Numbered from the stretch's first letter, positions 5,924-14,387 are shown. The stretch: DNA of 26,679 nucleotides from an uncultured Alphaproteobacteria bacterium (GCA_949296785.1 CASFRQ010000127.1:1-26679), one strand, 5' to 3'. Notes: generated by a model from the sequence alone, not told the origin. Made by a program: numbers and translations.

Positions 5924-8122
5924 ATGGCGTTTGTAAGAAATCCTGATTTTGAAGAAAAAGATAAAGCTGTTGCCTGGCTCTTTTGGACGGCGCTTATCGC
6001 CATTGCCGCCCTTTACATCCTTATGCTCCTTTCTCTGCCGATAGGGACTATTATCGGACAAGGGCGTAGTCGGGAAACACTGGCGGAAAGCGCCGCTTTC
6101 ATAAAAAGGGCCGTCATGAACCCCTCTTTTCTTATCGGCAGGTATTGGGCCTGGTTCAAGGGTTTTATGAGAATAGCCGGCACGCCTAATTTAGCCTGGT
6201 ATTTTCCGATGCTTCCTTTTATTTCTTTTGTCTTAATCGGCCTTATCGGCGCTGCGATGAATCCATACAGTTTTATGCCCACAACTTTCGGCGGCGGGCG
6301 AAAAGCCGAATATGCCGACATAAAAAAAATGAAACTTTTCAACGGCTTTATTATCGTTCTGGGGAAATTTCGCGGAAAACTGCTCAAACTTCCGGAAACA
6401 TTATCGGTTTTGGCCGTGGCTCCCCCGGGAACAGGTAAAACCGTCAGCATCGTGGTTCCAACGATATTGGAGGCAAAAGGCATCAGTATCATCGTCAACG
6501 ACCCGAAACCGGAATTATGTTATCTGACAACGGGATACCGCGCGACGGAAGGCCCTGTTTTCGTCATAAATTGGGGAGCGGAAGATGATCCGGCGAAGAA
6601 TATTTACTATCCGAGCTGGAATCCTTTGTCCGCCGTTTGTTTGCCACCGATGGGGCCGGCCAGAGACATGTATATAGACAGTATGGTGGCGGTTTTGGTA
6701 GAAGAACCGAAAGGCGGCGCGGACCCTCACTGGTCAAAAACCGGAAGAAACGCTATGGCGGGTTTTTTGCACTTTATTTCCAGTAAATGTGAGCGGGCCA
6801 GAGCAAATGATTATTTCGTCAACACCTTGATGGAAGGACGATTGAATAAAGAAGATGCCGCCGTCTTGGAAACTTATTATCTGGACATGCCAGATGTCAG
6901 TGCAAAAACGGCGCTGGATACTTTGCGCAGAGGAGAAATGTCTTCCGCCAATTATCTGCCTATCGGCACATGGGAAGGTTTGCCTGAATACTGGCACGGA
7001 GCAGAACCCTGTATCGCGATGATTCTGGACTGGCTGAACGATACGCAGATGAAAATCGCTGCGGACATTAAACGCCGTATTGACGAAGGAGATCAAATGG
7101 CGGCCCTGGCCGACCCGATGAGAGATACTTTGGATTTAGCCGTCGCAGAATGCAAAAGGTTTGGGTACGCGCAAAGAGCTATGCTGGAAATGAATCAGTT
7201 GGCCAGCACGCCGGACAAAGAGCGCGGTTCTATTTTATCCACGGCCTTAACGGGTATCGGTGTTTTCAAAAACGCCGCCGTCAGAGCCAGAACCAAGTAC
7301 AGCGATTTTACTTTCCGGGATTTACGCGGAATGCGCGATCCGATTACCGGAGAGATGAAGCCTATTTCCATCTACTTGAGCGTTAACCAGGTTGACGCGC
7401 GTGCTTTGAGCGTTATTACGGGCATTTTCGTTGAACTGATGTCTTCTTTCTTAATTGCAAATCCGCCTAACTTTATAGGTTCGGACGGAATTAAATCCGG
7501 TCCTTATCCTGTTTTGTTCGTTTTGGACGAATTTCCGCAGATGCCGAAGCTGGCTGCCGTAAAAGACGGGCCGGCCGTCGGACGCGGACAAAAAGTTTCC
7601 TACCTCCTTATCGGCCAGGATTTGGGACAGATTTCCGGGCAATACGGGAAAGACGACCTGGAAACCATCATCACGACAACCGCCGCTAAAATCGTTTTGG
7701 CGCAGAACAATGAACAGACAGCCCAACGTTTTGAAAAAATGATTGGTTCTAAAACAATTGAGGTCAAGTCTTCCTCCAGAACGGAAGGCTGGTCAAAAGC
7801 CTCCAACCCGTTCGCCGCCAACATTTCCCGTTCACTGCAATCCTCCTCGGTTATCGGCGCCTCGGAAATGATGAGTTTGCCAAAAACAAAACAGATTGTC
7901 ATTATGCAGGGCTTTTTAAACCGGCCGATTATGGCCGATTCGCCCAGGTGGTTTCTGGATCCGAAAATGAAAAAGAAGTGCTCCATGCCGCCTTCCGAAT
8001 TCGTTCCTTTCTGGGCTGTAGCTCAGCGGGAAGTTATTCAAAGTCCTAAAATTGCGGATGTCGCTTCCGAATTAAAAGCTTTGAAAGACGAAGACAGCGA
8101 CTACACCTATGATGAAGGATAA
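5924..8122 (+). CDS. virD4: Type IV coupling protein (VirD4/TraG-like ATPase)
   Basis: A 732-residue inner-membrane ATPase of the VirD4/TraG/TraD family, which recruits DNA or protein substrates to a type IV secretion channel. Two membrane segments lie at about 16-42 and 91-112. The Walker A motif is APPGTGKTVSIVVPT (166-180), followed by NDPKPE (192-197, the family's D-P-K-G-E position), WNPL (232-235) and Walker B LFVLDEFPQMPKL (531-543). The segment TTTAAKIVLAQNNEQTAQRFEKMIG matches the sensor region with the conserved N-x2-T-A. Length and layout are typical. It is preceded by the nuclease-fold-like membrane gene (3 bp gap, SD AGAGG inside that gene's end) and followed after 7 bp by the HNH-like gene. 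No VirB1-11 gene is in the window, so the channel must be encoded elsewhere or the protein may work alone. The symbol is by family only. Confidence 0.93.
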   Translation: MAFVRNPDFEEKDKAVAWLFWTALIAIAALYILMLLSLPIGTIIGQGRSRETLAESAAFIKRAVMNPSFLIGRYWAWFKGFMRIAGTPNLAWYFPMLPFISFVLIGLIGAAMNPYSFMPTTFGGGRKAEYADIKKMKLFNGFIIVLGKFRGKLLKLPETLSVLAVAPPGTGKTVSIVVPTILEAKGISIIVNDPKPELCYLTTGYRATEGPVFVINWGAEDDPAKNIYYPSWNPLSAVCLPPMGPARDMYIDSMVAVLVEEPKGGADPHWSKTGRNAMAGFLHFISSKCERARANDYFVNTLMEGRLNKEDAAVLETYYLDMPDVSAKTALDTLRRGEMSSANYLPIGTWEGLPEYWHGAEPCIAMILDWLNDTQMKIAADIKRRIDEGDQMAALADPMRDTLDLAVAECKRFGYAQRAMLEMNQLASTPDKERGSILSTALTGIGVFKNAAVRARTKYSDFTFRDLRGMRDPITGEMKPISIYLSVNQVDARALSVITGIFVELMSSFLIANPPNFIGSDGIKSGPYPVLFVLDEFPQMPKLAAVKDGPAVGRGQKVSYLLIGQDLGQISGQYGKDDLETIITTTAAKIVLAQNNEQTAQRFEKMIGSKTIEVKSSSRTEGWSKASNPFAANISRSLQSSSVIGASEMMSLPKTKQIVIMQGFLNRPIMADSPRWFLDPKMKKKCSMPPSEFVPFWAVAQREVIQSPKIADVASELKALKDEDSDYTYDEG

Positions 8123-8129
8123 TTAAGCT

Positions 8130-9017
8130 ATGTGGGATTGGAGCTCCAAAAAAAAGAAGGGAAAAGCAAAAGCGGAGTCCCCGTCCCGTATGTTTTTATC
8201 CCGGAAGGGGCTTGACGGGTTAAATAATGAAACCGACATACCGAAACAAATAGACAACCTCGGGAAAAAGGAGAATTTTTTCGGAACGGCTTTCGGCGGA
8301 GAAAAAGCGCAAAATGAGATAAGCGCTGTCAAAGATTCTTTTCAAGACAATGCCCTTTTCAATCGGGAAACCGGGCAAAGAACAGAAAATGAACAGTTAC
8401 CGGATGCGGACCAACCTCAAAAAATAAATTTTAAGGATAATCTTCCTGTCCGTTTTTCCGTTGAAGAACCTCCGAAAGATGTCAATTTTTGGATTGACCG
8501 TTTTAATCAAATGTATTTTCCGGGCATGGATTTAATTGAGGCAACTGTCCACAATCCTCTGTCTCATTCTTCAGAAGAAAAAGACCTTTATGTACAAACC
8601 CGTCGTGAATTTTTACAATACTTATATTTTGACTATAAAAATGACTTACGATCCGCAGGTTTTGACGAAGAAAGCATTTTAATCCTGAAAAAAGGGTGGA
8701 TTACCGAAAATTATCAGATTCACATGAAAATTCCTGCCGAATACGGCGGAAAAATAGAATTTGACAACCTGATTTTAATTCAAAGCATCCCTTACCACAG
8801 AGATATCCATTTGTATTTAAACGAACAGACGGCGATGCTTCCGCAAGGAACTTTGCCTTCAAAACTCTATATTCCCCTGCCAAAAGGGAAAGTGTTCATT
8901 CCGCCTTCAAATTTCACGGGTTCCGGAGGAAAAGGAAAGCATGACCGTAGTGTTTTTGCAGGCTATTCGGCGGAAGCTTTTAAACGAATATCCATAAAAA
9001 CCATGCCGGGGAGGTAA
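8130..9017 (+). CDS. Protein with degenerate HNH-toxin-like C-terminal domain
   Basis: A 295-residue soluble protein. Residues 1-105 are charged and probably disordered. Residues 115-180 form a helical segment (WIDRFNQMYFPGMDLIEAT ... FLQYLYFDYKNDL). Residues 189-262 look like an HNH nuclease toxin domain of the V-H-H-K-x-P-L ... G-G ... F-x-N-L-V-L-I ... P-x-H type: IHMKIP (197-202), GG (206-207), FDNLILIQSIPYH (211-223), H227, then a P-L-P-K-G-K-V-F-I-P end. The second His of the usual HH is Met, so activity may be lost or altered. The last 33 residues are Gly/Lys/Arg-rich, as seen in some T4SS signals. The gene starts 7 bp after the coupling protein and lies upstream of a SUKH-type immunity-like gene, which suggests an exported effector. 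The domain call is by pattern memory. A structural role in the coupling complex is the alternative. Confidence 0.6.
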   Translation: MWDWSSKKKKGKAKAESPSRMFLSRKGLDGLNNETDIPKQIDNLGKKENFFGTAFGGEKAQNEISAVKDSFQDNALFNRETGQRTENEQLPDADQPQKINFKDNLPVRFSVEEPPKDVNFWIDRFNQMYFPGMDLIEATVHNPLSHSSEEKDLYVQTRREFLQYLYFDYKNDLRSAGFDEESILILKKGWITENYQIHMKIPAEYGGKIEFDNLILIQSIPYHRDIHLYLNEQTAMLPQGTLPSKLYIPLPKGKVFIPPSNFTGSGGKGKHDRSVFAGYSAEAFKRISIKTMPGR

Positions 9018-9019
9018 AT

Positions 9020-9352
9020 GTGCATTTTAATTCTCCGCCGGAGAGAAAACGGCGTAAAGATTGTCTTTTCCAAAAGGAGTGTTTTTATCCTTTAAAGAAA
9101 AAACAGCTTTCTCCGGCAAAATTTCTTTTTTTGGATTATTTCCATTTTGACATCCTTCTGCCGCTTCTTATGATTTATAAAGGGGGCTTGTTTTCCTTAT
9201 CCTGTCTGCGGTTTAAAGAAAACTTTTTTTTCACGCATACTTTCTTAAAGGAACAGACGGGAAAATTTTACAACATTGTCAAAAATAGAAAAAAAGAACT
9301 TATACAGAAAATCTCTATAACCGATTGGGAAAGGAGCTTTATATGCTTTTAA
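9020..9352 (+). CDS. Doubtful small ORF between the HNH-like and SUKH genes
   Basis: A 110-codon open frame starts with GTG two bases after the preceding stop and shares GGGGAGG inside the end of the HNH-like gene. A competing ATG at 9018 opens a different, 25-codon frame from the same site. The product is basic and Phe-rich with one modest hydrophobic patch (FHFDILLPLLMIYKGGLFSL) and matches no family I know. It overlaps the start of the next gene by 10 bp. The T-rich sequence could give such a frame by chance. It may also be a decayed gene. Confidence 0.25.
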   Translation: MHFNSPPERKRRKDCLFQKECFYPLKKKQLSPAKFLFLDYFHFDILLPLLMIYKGGLFSLSCLRFKENFFFTHTFLKEQTGKFYNIVKNRKKELIQKISITDWERSFICF

Positions 9353-9804
9353 ACCTTTTTAAAATCCTGAAAAAAGAAAATGCGTTGTTTTTTCCTCCCG
9401 CCACGGATGAAGACAGAACTTCTTTAATGAGTTTTTTTGCCGGTGCCCACATTACGAAAATCCCTCAGGATTATATTGAATTTTTAGGGAAAACAAACGG
9501 CCTGAGCTGGAACGGGATAGAGCTTTTCGGAACAAAAGCGTTTGACAGGCCTTTAAAGTCCTACACTTTTCCTTCCTTAATGGAAGTTTACCAGAATTAT
9601 GCCGCCTGTCCCTGGAGACAGAAATATCTTCCTCTAGGGCATGCTTTTGAAATGATGATTGTTTTCCATTATGAGACGCAGACCTATCAAACATTGGATC
9701 GCTTTGACATAAGCCCTCATATCGGATTTTCAAAATTCACAGACCTTTTGTCTTCCTTGATTGATGACCAAATGAAAGAAATCAAAACAAACTTTTCACG
9801 TTGA
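9343..9804 (+). CDS. SUKH/SMI1-KNR4 family immunity-like protein
   Basis: A 153-residue soluble protein with the SUKH superfamily signature: IPQDYIEFLGKTNGLSWNGI (40-59) followed by ELFG, then ...SLMEVYQNYAACPW and a conserved acidic/hydrophobic end (GFSKFTDLLSSLIDDQ). Bacterial SUKH proteins typically act as immunity proteins against nuclease and other polymorphic toxins, binding the toxin domain directly; closest by eye is the YrhA-type branch. The start at 9343 has AAGGAG at ideal spacing; the open frame could begin six codons earlier without a ribosome binding site. It is the natural immunity candidate for the HNH-like protein encoded 325 bp upstream on the same strand. The pairing is inference from position and family. 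Confidence 0.8.
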   Translation: MLLNLFKILKKENALFFPPATDEDRTSLMSFFAGAHITKIPQDYIEFLGKTNGLSWNGIELFGTKAFDRPLKSYTFPSLMEVYQNYAACPWRQKYLPLGHAFEMMIVFHYETQTYQTLDRFDISPHIGFSKFTDLLSSLIDDQMKEIKTNFSR

Positions 9805-9822
9805 AAACATCCGGAGGAAATC

Positions 9823-10209
9823 GTGCTCAATTATCTTGCGGCTCATTGGAGAGGGGAACTTTCTTTCAAAAGAAGCTTCTTCATCAACTATCTTCTTATC
9901 AACCTTTTTTTAAATCTCCTGACTCAACCTGTCCTCTCTTGGCTTTTTGAAAAAAAAGAAGAGATTATCCTTTCCTACTTCTTTTTAAACACTCAGATTG
10001 CGGCTGCTTGCATTTCTTGCTGGCAAGCAGTTGGCGTTCGGCGAAGTCTGTTAAAGCACTATTCCCCGAAAGACAGGACACCGCTATTGCTCATTGGCGG
10101 ATATTTACCTTTTATTTCCTTTATTCTCGCGGCATATTCTTTGACGCTTCTGTTAAGCGGGGAAGCCACACTTTCCCTCCAGAAACCGGTTCCGACACCC
10201 CCGTTGTAG
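9823..10209 (+). CDS. Small integral membrane protein
   Basis: A 128-residue protein with a GTG start and a strong GGAGGA before it, 18 bp after the SUKH gene, so it is probably in the same operon. It has three hydrophobic segments, around SFFINYLLINLFLNLL (19-34), SYFFLNTQIAAACISCW (51-67) and LLLIGGYLPFISFILAAYSL (88-107). The N-terminal HWRGELSFKRSFFINY resembles the H/Y-W-x-G-x-L-S/P-L motif at the start of many small alphaproteobacterial membrane proteins of unknown role. Its last 89 bp overlap, on the opposite strand, the 3' end of the AnmK-like gene, which is unusually long for a convergent pair. Confidence 0.65.
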   Translation: MLNYLAAHWRGELSFKRSFFINYLLINLFLNLLTQPVLSWLFEKKEEIILSYFFLNTQIAAACISCWQAVGVRRSLLKHYSPKDRTPLLLIGGYLPFISFILAAYSLTLLLSGEATLSLQKPVPTPPL

Positions 10210-11254
10210 AAGGGAAAGAAATCGGCAGGCCGAACAAATGCCTCACCGCCAGAAAGGCGTTTCCCTGAGCATCCAACGATTTGCCTTTCCACCCCAACTC
10301 CGAAAAAACCTGAACAGATGTATAGGGTAAGCTCTGCCTTAAAAAACGCATCAAAGTAGGATTAAACGCCCCGCCGCCGCAAACAATGATTTTCTTTAAA
10401 GGTTGAGGAATATACCGGCTGATACTTTGCGCAATCAGACGGGCAACAAATAAAGTTAAAGTTGCCGCCCCATCCGGAACATTCATTCCCTCCACATCCT
10501 GCATCAACTCGTCAAATTCCTGCCTGTCGGCGGCTTTTGGGGGTTCTTTTGAAAAATATTTATATTTTAAAAGCTTCTGTATCACACGCTCATCCGGTTT
10601 TCCCTTAATGGCATTTTCACCGTTAAAGTCCATTTCCGCCCCCAGTCGCCGGTTCATCCAAGCGTTAATCAGGATATTTCCGGGGCCGATGACAAAGGCC
10701 TCCAGTTCTCCGTTCGGGCCGATATAAGTCACAGAAGCCAATCCGCCGATATCCAACACAGCCAGAGGCTTCTCCTCCTCCCGGGTTAACGCATCATAAA
10801 AACTCGCATACAAGGGAGCTCCCTGGCCGCCGGCCACCAAATCGGATTGAGCGAAACGGCCAACCACCTGCGTTTGAAAAGTATCCGCCACCTTTTGCGC
10901 ATCGCCGATTTGGTAACTGATTTTAAACTGCGGCTGATGAAGCACCGTATGCCCTAAATAACCGATAACATCCGGTTTTTGGAGGCCGACCACCTCCAAA
11001 AGATCCCTTATCGCCTGAATATGAGCCTGAGTCACCAGCTCTTCTACCTGGCGGTAATGCGGTAAATCCAACTGCCCTTTTTCCCCCAGAACGGAAAAAA
11101 GCGCTTCCCTCAATTCCGGCGAATAAGGACGCGACAAAACAACATCCTTTTCAAAAATATCCAACCCATCCGTTAACAGATAGGCCGCCTCTATGCTTGA
11201 AATCGCCGTATCACTGGATAAACCGACGGCTTTAAGGGGTTCCAAAGGCCTCAA
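10121..11254 (-). CDS. anmK: AnmK-like anhydro-MurNAc kinase with altered active site
   Basis: AnmK phosphorylates and hydrolyses 1,6-anhydro-N-acetylmuramic acid during cell-wall recycling. This 377-residue product aligns along its whole length: GHTVLHQP, AGGQGAPLYASFYDAL, LDIGGLASVTYI, IGPGNILINAW, DFNGENAIKG, VCGGGAFNPTLM and the C-terminal PSTTGVSEPVSGG. Several key positions differ, however. The first phosphate loop, normally MSGTSLDGVD, reads SSDTAISSIE. The HGQT motif reads LGHT. The usual D of DTGPGN, an expected catalytic position, is Val. The EAxAFAxLA segment reads QGNAFLAVR. It may be a pseudokinase or a family member with changed chemistry. It starts with TTG overlapping the TGA of the AsmA-like gene (TTGA), with GGAGGAGAT upstream, so it is translationally coupled to that gene. 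Confidence 0.85.
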   Translation of the reverse strand: MRPLEPLKAVGLSSDTAISSIEAAYLLTDGLDIFEKDVVLSRPYSPELREALFSVLGEKGQLDLPHYRQVEELVTQAHIQAIRDLLEVVGLQKPDVIGYLGHTVLHQPQFKISYQIGDAQKVADTFQTQVVGRFAQSDLVAGGQGAPLYASFYDALTREEEKPLAVLDIGGLASVTYIGPNGELEAFVIGPGNILINAWMNRRLGAEMDFNGENAIKGKPDERVIQKLLKYKYFSKEPPKAADRQEFDELMQDVEGMNVPDGAATLTLFVARLIAQSISRYIPQPLKKIIVCGGGAFNPTLMRFLRQSLPYTSVQVFSELGWKGKSLDAQGNAFLAVRHLFGLPISFPSTTGVSEPVSGGKVWLPRLTEASKNMPRE

Positions 11255-14200
11255 TTTTTAATCTCCTCCGGTGTTGACATAAATATTTTCTGAATAAAAC
11301 CGGGGGTCAGCATCGTGAAAGGGTTCACTTTCACTTCCGGTTTTTCAGGCGTTCCTTTCAAAGAATAATTGACCGATAAAAGACCTCCGCCTTTATCCGC
11401 GGAAAAGAGACCTCCAATCAGAGGAATTTTTCCGAGAAGACTGTTAACGGCATAAGCCGGAACAATCGTCCCCACAAAATCCAATTCCTTGTAGCTGGCG
11501 TATCCGTTAATCGTAAATCCCAAAGAATTACCGGAAACAACGCCGTCTTGAAGTTTCAAAACATAATCCGGACTTAATTCAAAAGGCAGACGCGCTTCTT
11601 TAAATGCGATTCTGTCATTGCCGAACGCGCCCACAATCCCGATAATCGTCATTGCCTGCTGCAAGAAAGACATATCCGATAATTCAAAGGACTTAACACG
11701 AATAACCCCTTTAAACCGACCGTTTTTATCCTGTTGACCTTCCAATTTCAAAACACCGCCGTGCACCCTCTTTGAATACCCGGCGATGTTCAGCAGACTG
11801 CCAAAATCATCCGCCCGAAGAGAAAATTTACCTTTGCTATCCAAAGAGCCTGAAATCGGAGAATTGGCCGCCAACGCTTCAAAACTTAAAGCAGACCAGA
11901 CGGAACCGCTTCGCACGCCGCGAACATGCGCATTTTTCAAAGGTTCTTCCTTTGGCGCCAATTTCAAAGAGGAAACATCTACTGACACGGAAACCGTTTT
12001 ATTTGGTTGCTTTTTTTCAACTTCTTTCAGTTTTATTCTCTTAATCCGTTCCTCTTCCGTTTCAGGATGAAATAAACTGCTCAGATCCAAAAAGCTTCCT
12101 TTGAGAGAGACGGAAACATCCCCTGATTTTTCCTGGGTAAAACGCCCCTCAAAATCATTCAACCCCGCCTGGAAACGGGAAAAAGAAATCTGCTTTTTTT
12201 TCGTTTCAATCAAAGTAGATCCGATGACGGATACTTTATTCTTCGGCGAAGAAGAGGAAAGGGTAAAGCCGATTTCTTTTCTTTTTTGCGTTAAAAGCCC
12301 TTTATAAGAAAAAGTCCCTTTTAGCGCTTCGCCTTTTTCCTTCTTATAAGAAATCAACGGTACGGAAACATCCGCCTGAGTTAAATCAAACTGTCCGTTT
12401 AAAGTCACTCTGTTTTTAAAATCCATTTGTGCCGTTGCCGAAACATTGATTTTCCCCTCCATATACTCCTGAATAACAGGGGAAATATCCAACAGATCAT
12501 TTTCCGAAAAGGAAGCCTTTAATTCGTATTTTGCCCGAAAAGCCGCCTTATTACTGAAATTTTCATGCCAAGAAACTTCAAAAGGAATTATTCCCAAATA
12601 ACTCTTTCCCTTTAAATCCAATCCTTTATTATCCGCCGTTAAATGAAAGACACCTCTTCTGACAGGTTCCAAAGAAAGAGGGGAAACCATTTCCACTTGA
12701 TTTAAATCCGCCTCTACATACACCTGAACTTCTTCAGGCTTTAAATCTTGCTTCAAATCAAAAGCCAGCTCCAAACGAGCTTCTCCGGTTCCTGAAACTT
12801 CCTCCGGCCGCATCCCCAAACCGGAAATAAGGTCCAGCGAAGGTGAATCCAATATCCGCAGTGCCTCTTCAATAGGGCCCGTTGCCTGTATAACCATTTT
12901 GGCTTTTTCATTATCACTTTGAAGATCTAAAAATTCCAGTTTGGCCTGTTTCAACATCATGGCACCGGAATATCCTTTATCCGCTAAAACAGTAACCGAA
13001 TCGGGTTTTAAAAGAACTTTTCCGCCGACATCTTCTACAACCGGCGCCTCCTCCAAATAACGCACCGTTACCCCTTCGGCCTGTACCGTACCGCTCAGAT
13101 CGGTTAAAGTGTCGCCGTCAAAATAAAGCTGAAAATCACTTTGCGGCATCCGGCCGTTTGACAAGTTCTGCGCCACCCATTGATGAGCATCCTCTCCCAA
13201 AGAAGAAGGCCACAGTTTCGGTACCATTCCCGTCGGTACATCTGTTACGGTTGACTGCAACGCCGTTTTAATCTGATGCAAAGAACCGGTATCCAAAAAA
13301 TCGCCGATACCCGTCATTTCAACATTTAAAGAAGCCTGCGGCCCATACAGCTCAATTTTTGAATCTTTGACTGATAAGCTTTCCAATGCGGGGGAAAATA
13401 TGCCGTTTATCCTCGCCTTTTTAATTTCATACGACCAATTCAAAGGTTCCGGCAAAGAAACAATCCCTCCCTTATCCGCCGTTATTCCAAATGAAAGGGA
13501 ACGAATATACTTCCGATATTTGTCTGTTTCCAGAATAACAGCCTTGTCCTTTTCAAAATCAGGCAAGTCCGCCTCCCCCCTGAGCCATCCGTCAACGGTC
13601 AGGTCAAAACCTTGCAAAGGAGGAAACATCTCTCCTAAATAAGAAAGATATATGTTTTTAAAGTCTGCTTGAAAAGAATAAGTATTTTTCAAAGAATCCA
13701 GCTTACCGTCCAATCCGACATCCATAAACCTATTGTTCAGGTAAAGCTCCGCCGTCATTGTTGTCTTATAAAGAGACTCTTCCTCTCTTTCAGCTAAAAA
13801 AGAAATCTCCGGAAAAGTCAAATGCAGATTCAATCCGGCATCTTCCACAATCAACTCCGCCTTTCGTATTTCAAAAGACTGCAAATATTTTATCTGTTCA
13901 AAAATTGTCCGAACAGTATTTAAAACATACAAGTTTTGCTTTGATATATCCTGTAAAACGCCTGCATCAGATAAAACACCTTCTTCCTTTTTCGGAATAA
14001 TGACCTGAAAAAACGGCTTTTCCAAAATAATCTGCTTCGGCGCAATACTTCCGCCTAAAAGAGCCCTCGTACTGATTGAAAAAATAGTCTTCGGTATCGT
14101 TGTCAATACTGTCCCGTCCGGCTGTAAAATCCCCAAATTATCCACCCGGATTTCCAAAAAGCGACCTTCCTCAAACCCCAGTTCCAAAAATGCCGACTCA

Positions 14201-14364
14201 ATTTCTACCGTGTAACGCGCTTTCGGAGAAGAAAGCATCTCCGCCAAAACAGGAATAACAAAATCCACTTGGACAGGCGCGATGGACAATCGCCATATCC
14301 CGAAAATCAGGATAACGGCCATAAAGCCGAAACAAACCTCCAAAAACCTTAAAATCCCTTTCAA
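11251..14364 (-). CDS. YhdP/AsmA-like (DUF3971) envelope protein
   Basis: A 1037-residue protein with one N-terminal membrane anchor (about 5-28) and a very long periplasmic part made of beta-strand repeats. The DUF3971/AsmA C-terminal hallmarks are clear: the GG-V-L-K-L-E-G strand, ...AMTIIGIVGAF..., GNSLGFTINGYASY..LDFVGTIVPAYAVNSLLGKIPLIGG, then VNYSLKGTPEKPEVKVNPFTMLTPGFIQKIF. Members of this family (YhdP, TamB, AsmA) are thought to bridge inner and outer membranes and carry phospholipids through a groove. Length fits the family. The start is TTG at 14364 with GGGAGAG before it. It follows the PiT gene after 23 bp and overlaps the AnmK-like gene by 4 bp, so the three probably share a transcript. 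Confidence 0.9.
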   Translation of the reverse strand: MKGILRFLEVCFGFMAVILIFGIWRLSIAPVQVDFVIPVLAEMLSSPKARYTVEIESAFLELGFEEGRFLEIRVDNLGILQPDGTVLTTIPKTIFSISTRALLGGSIAPKQIILEKPFFQVIIPKKEEGVLSDAGVLQDISKQNLYVLNTVRTIFEQIKYLQSFEIRKAELIVEDAGLNLHLTFPEISFLAEREEESLYKTTMTAELYLNNRFMDVGLDGKLDSLKNTYSFQADFKNIYLSYLGEMFPPLQGFDLTVDGWLRGEADLPDFEKDKAVILETDKYRKYIRSLSFGITADKGGIVSLPEPLNWSYEIKKARINGIFSPALESLSVKDSKIELYGPQASLNVEMTGIGDFLDTGSLHQIKTALQSTVTDVPTGMVPKLWPSSLGEDAHQWVAQNLSNGRMPQSDFQLYFDGDTLTDLSGTVQAEGVTVRYLEEAPVVEDVGGKVLLKPDSVTVLADKGYSGAMMLKQAKLEFLDLQSDNEKAKMVIQATGPIEEALRILDSPSLDLISGLGMRPEEVSGTGEARLELAFDLKQDLKPEEVQVYVEADLNQVEMVSPLSLEPVRRGVFHLTADNKGLDLKGKSYLGIIPFEVSWHENFSNKAAFRAKYELKASFSENDLLDISPVIQEYMEGKINVSATAQMDFKNRVTLNGQFDLTQADVSVPLISYKKEKGEALKGTFSYKGLLTQKRKEIGFTLSSSSPKNKVSVIGSTLIETKKKQISFSRFQAGLNDFEGRFTQEKSGDVSVSLKGSFLDLSSLFHPETEEERIKRIKLKEVEKKQPNKTVSVSVDVSSLKLAPKEEPLKNAHVRGVRSGSVWSALSFEALAANSPISGSLDSKGKFSLRADDFGSLLNIAGYSKRVHGGVLKLEGQQDKNGRFKGVIRVKSFELSDMSFLQQAMTIIGIVGAFGNDRIAFKEARLPFELSPDYVLKLQDGVVSGNSLGFTINGYASYKELDFVGTIVPAYAVNSLLGKIPLIGGLFSADKGGGLLSVNYSLKGTPEKPEVKVNPFTMLTPGFIQKIFMSTPEEIKN

Positions 14365-14387
14365 AAGACTCTCCCTTTCCCTTTTGA

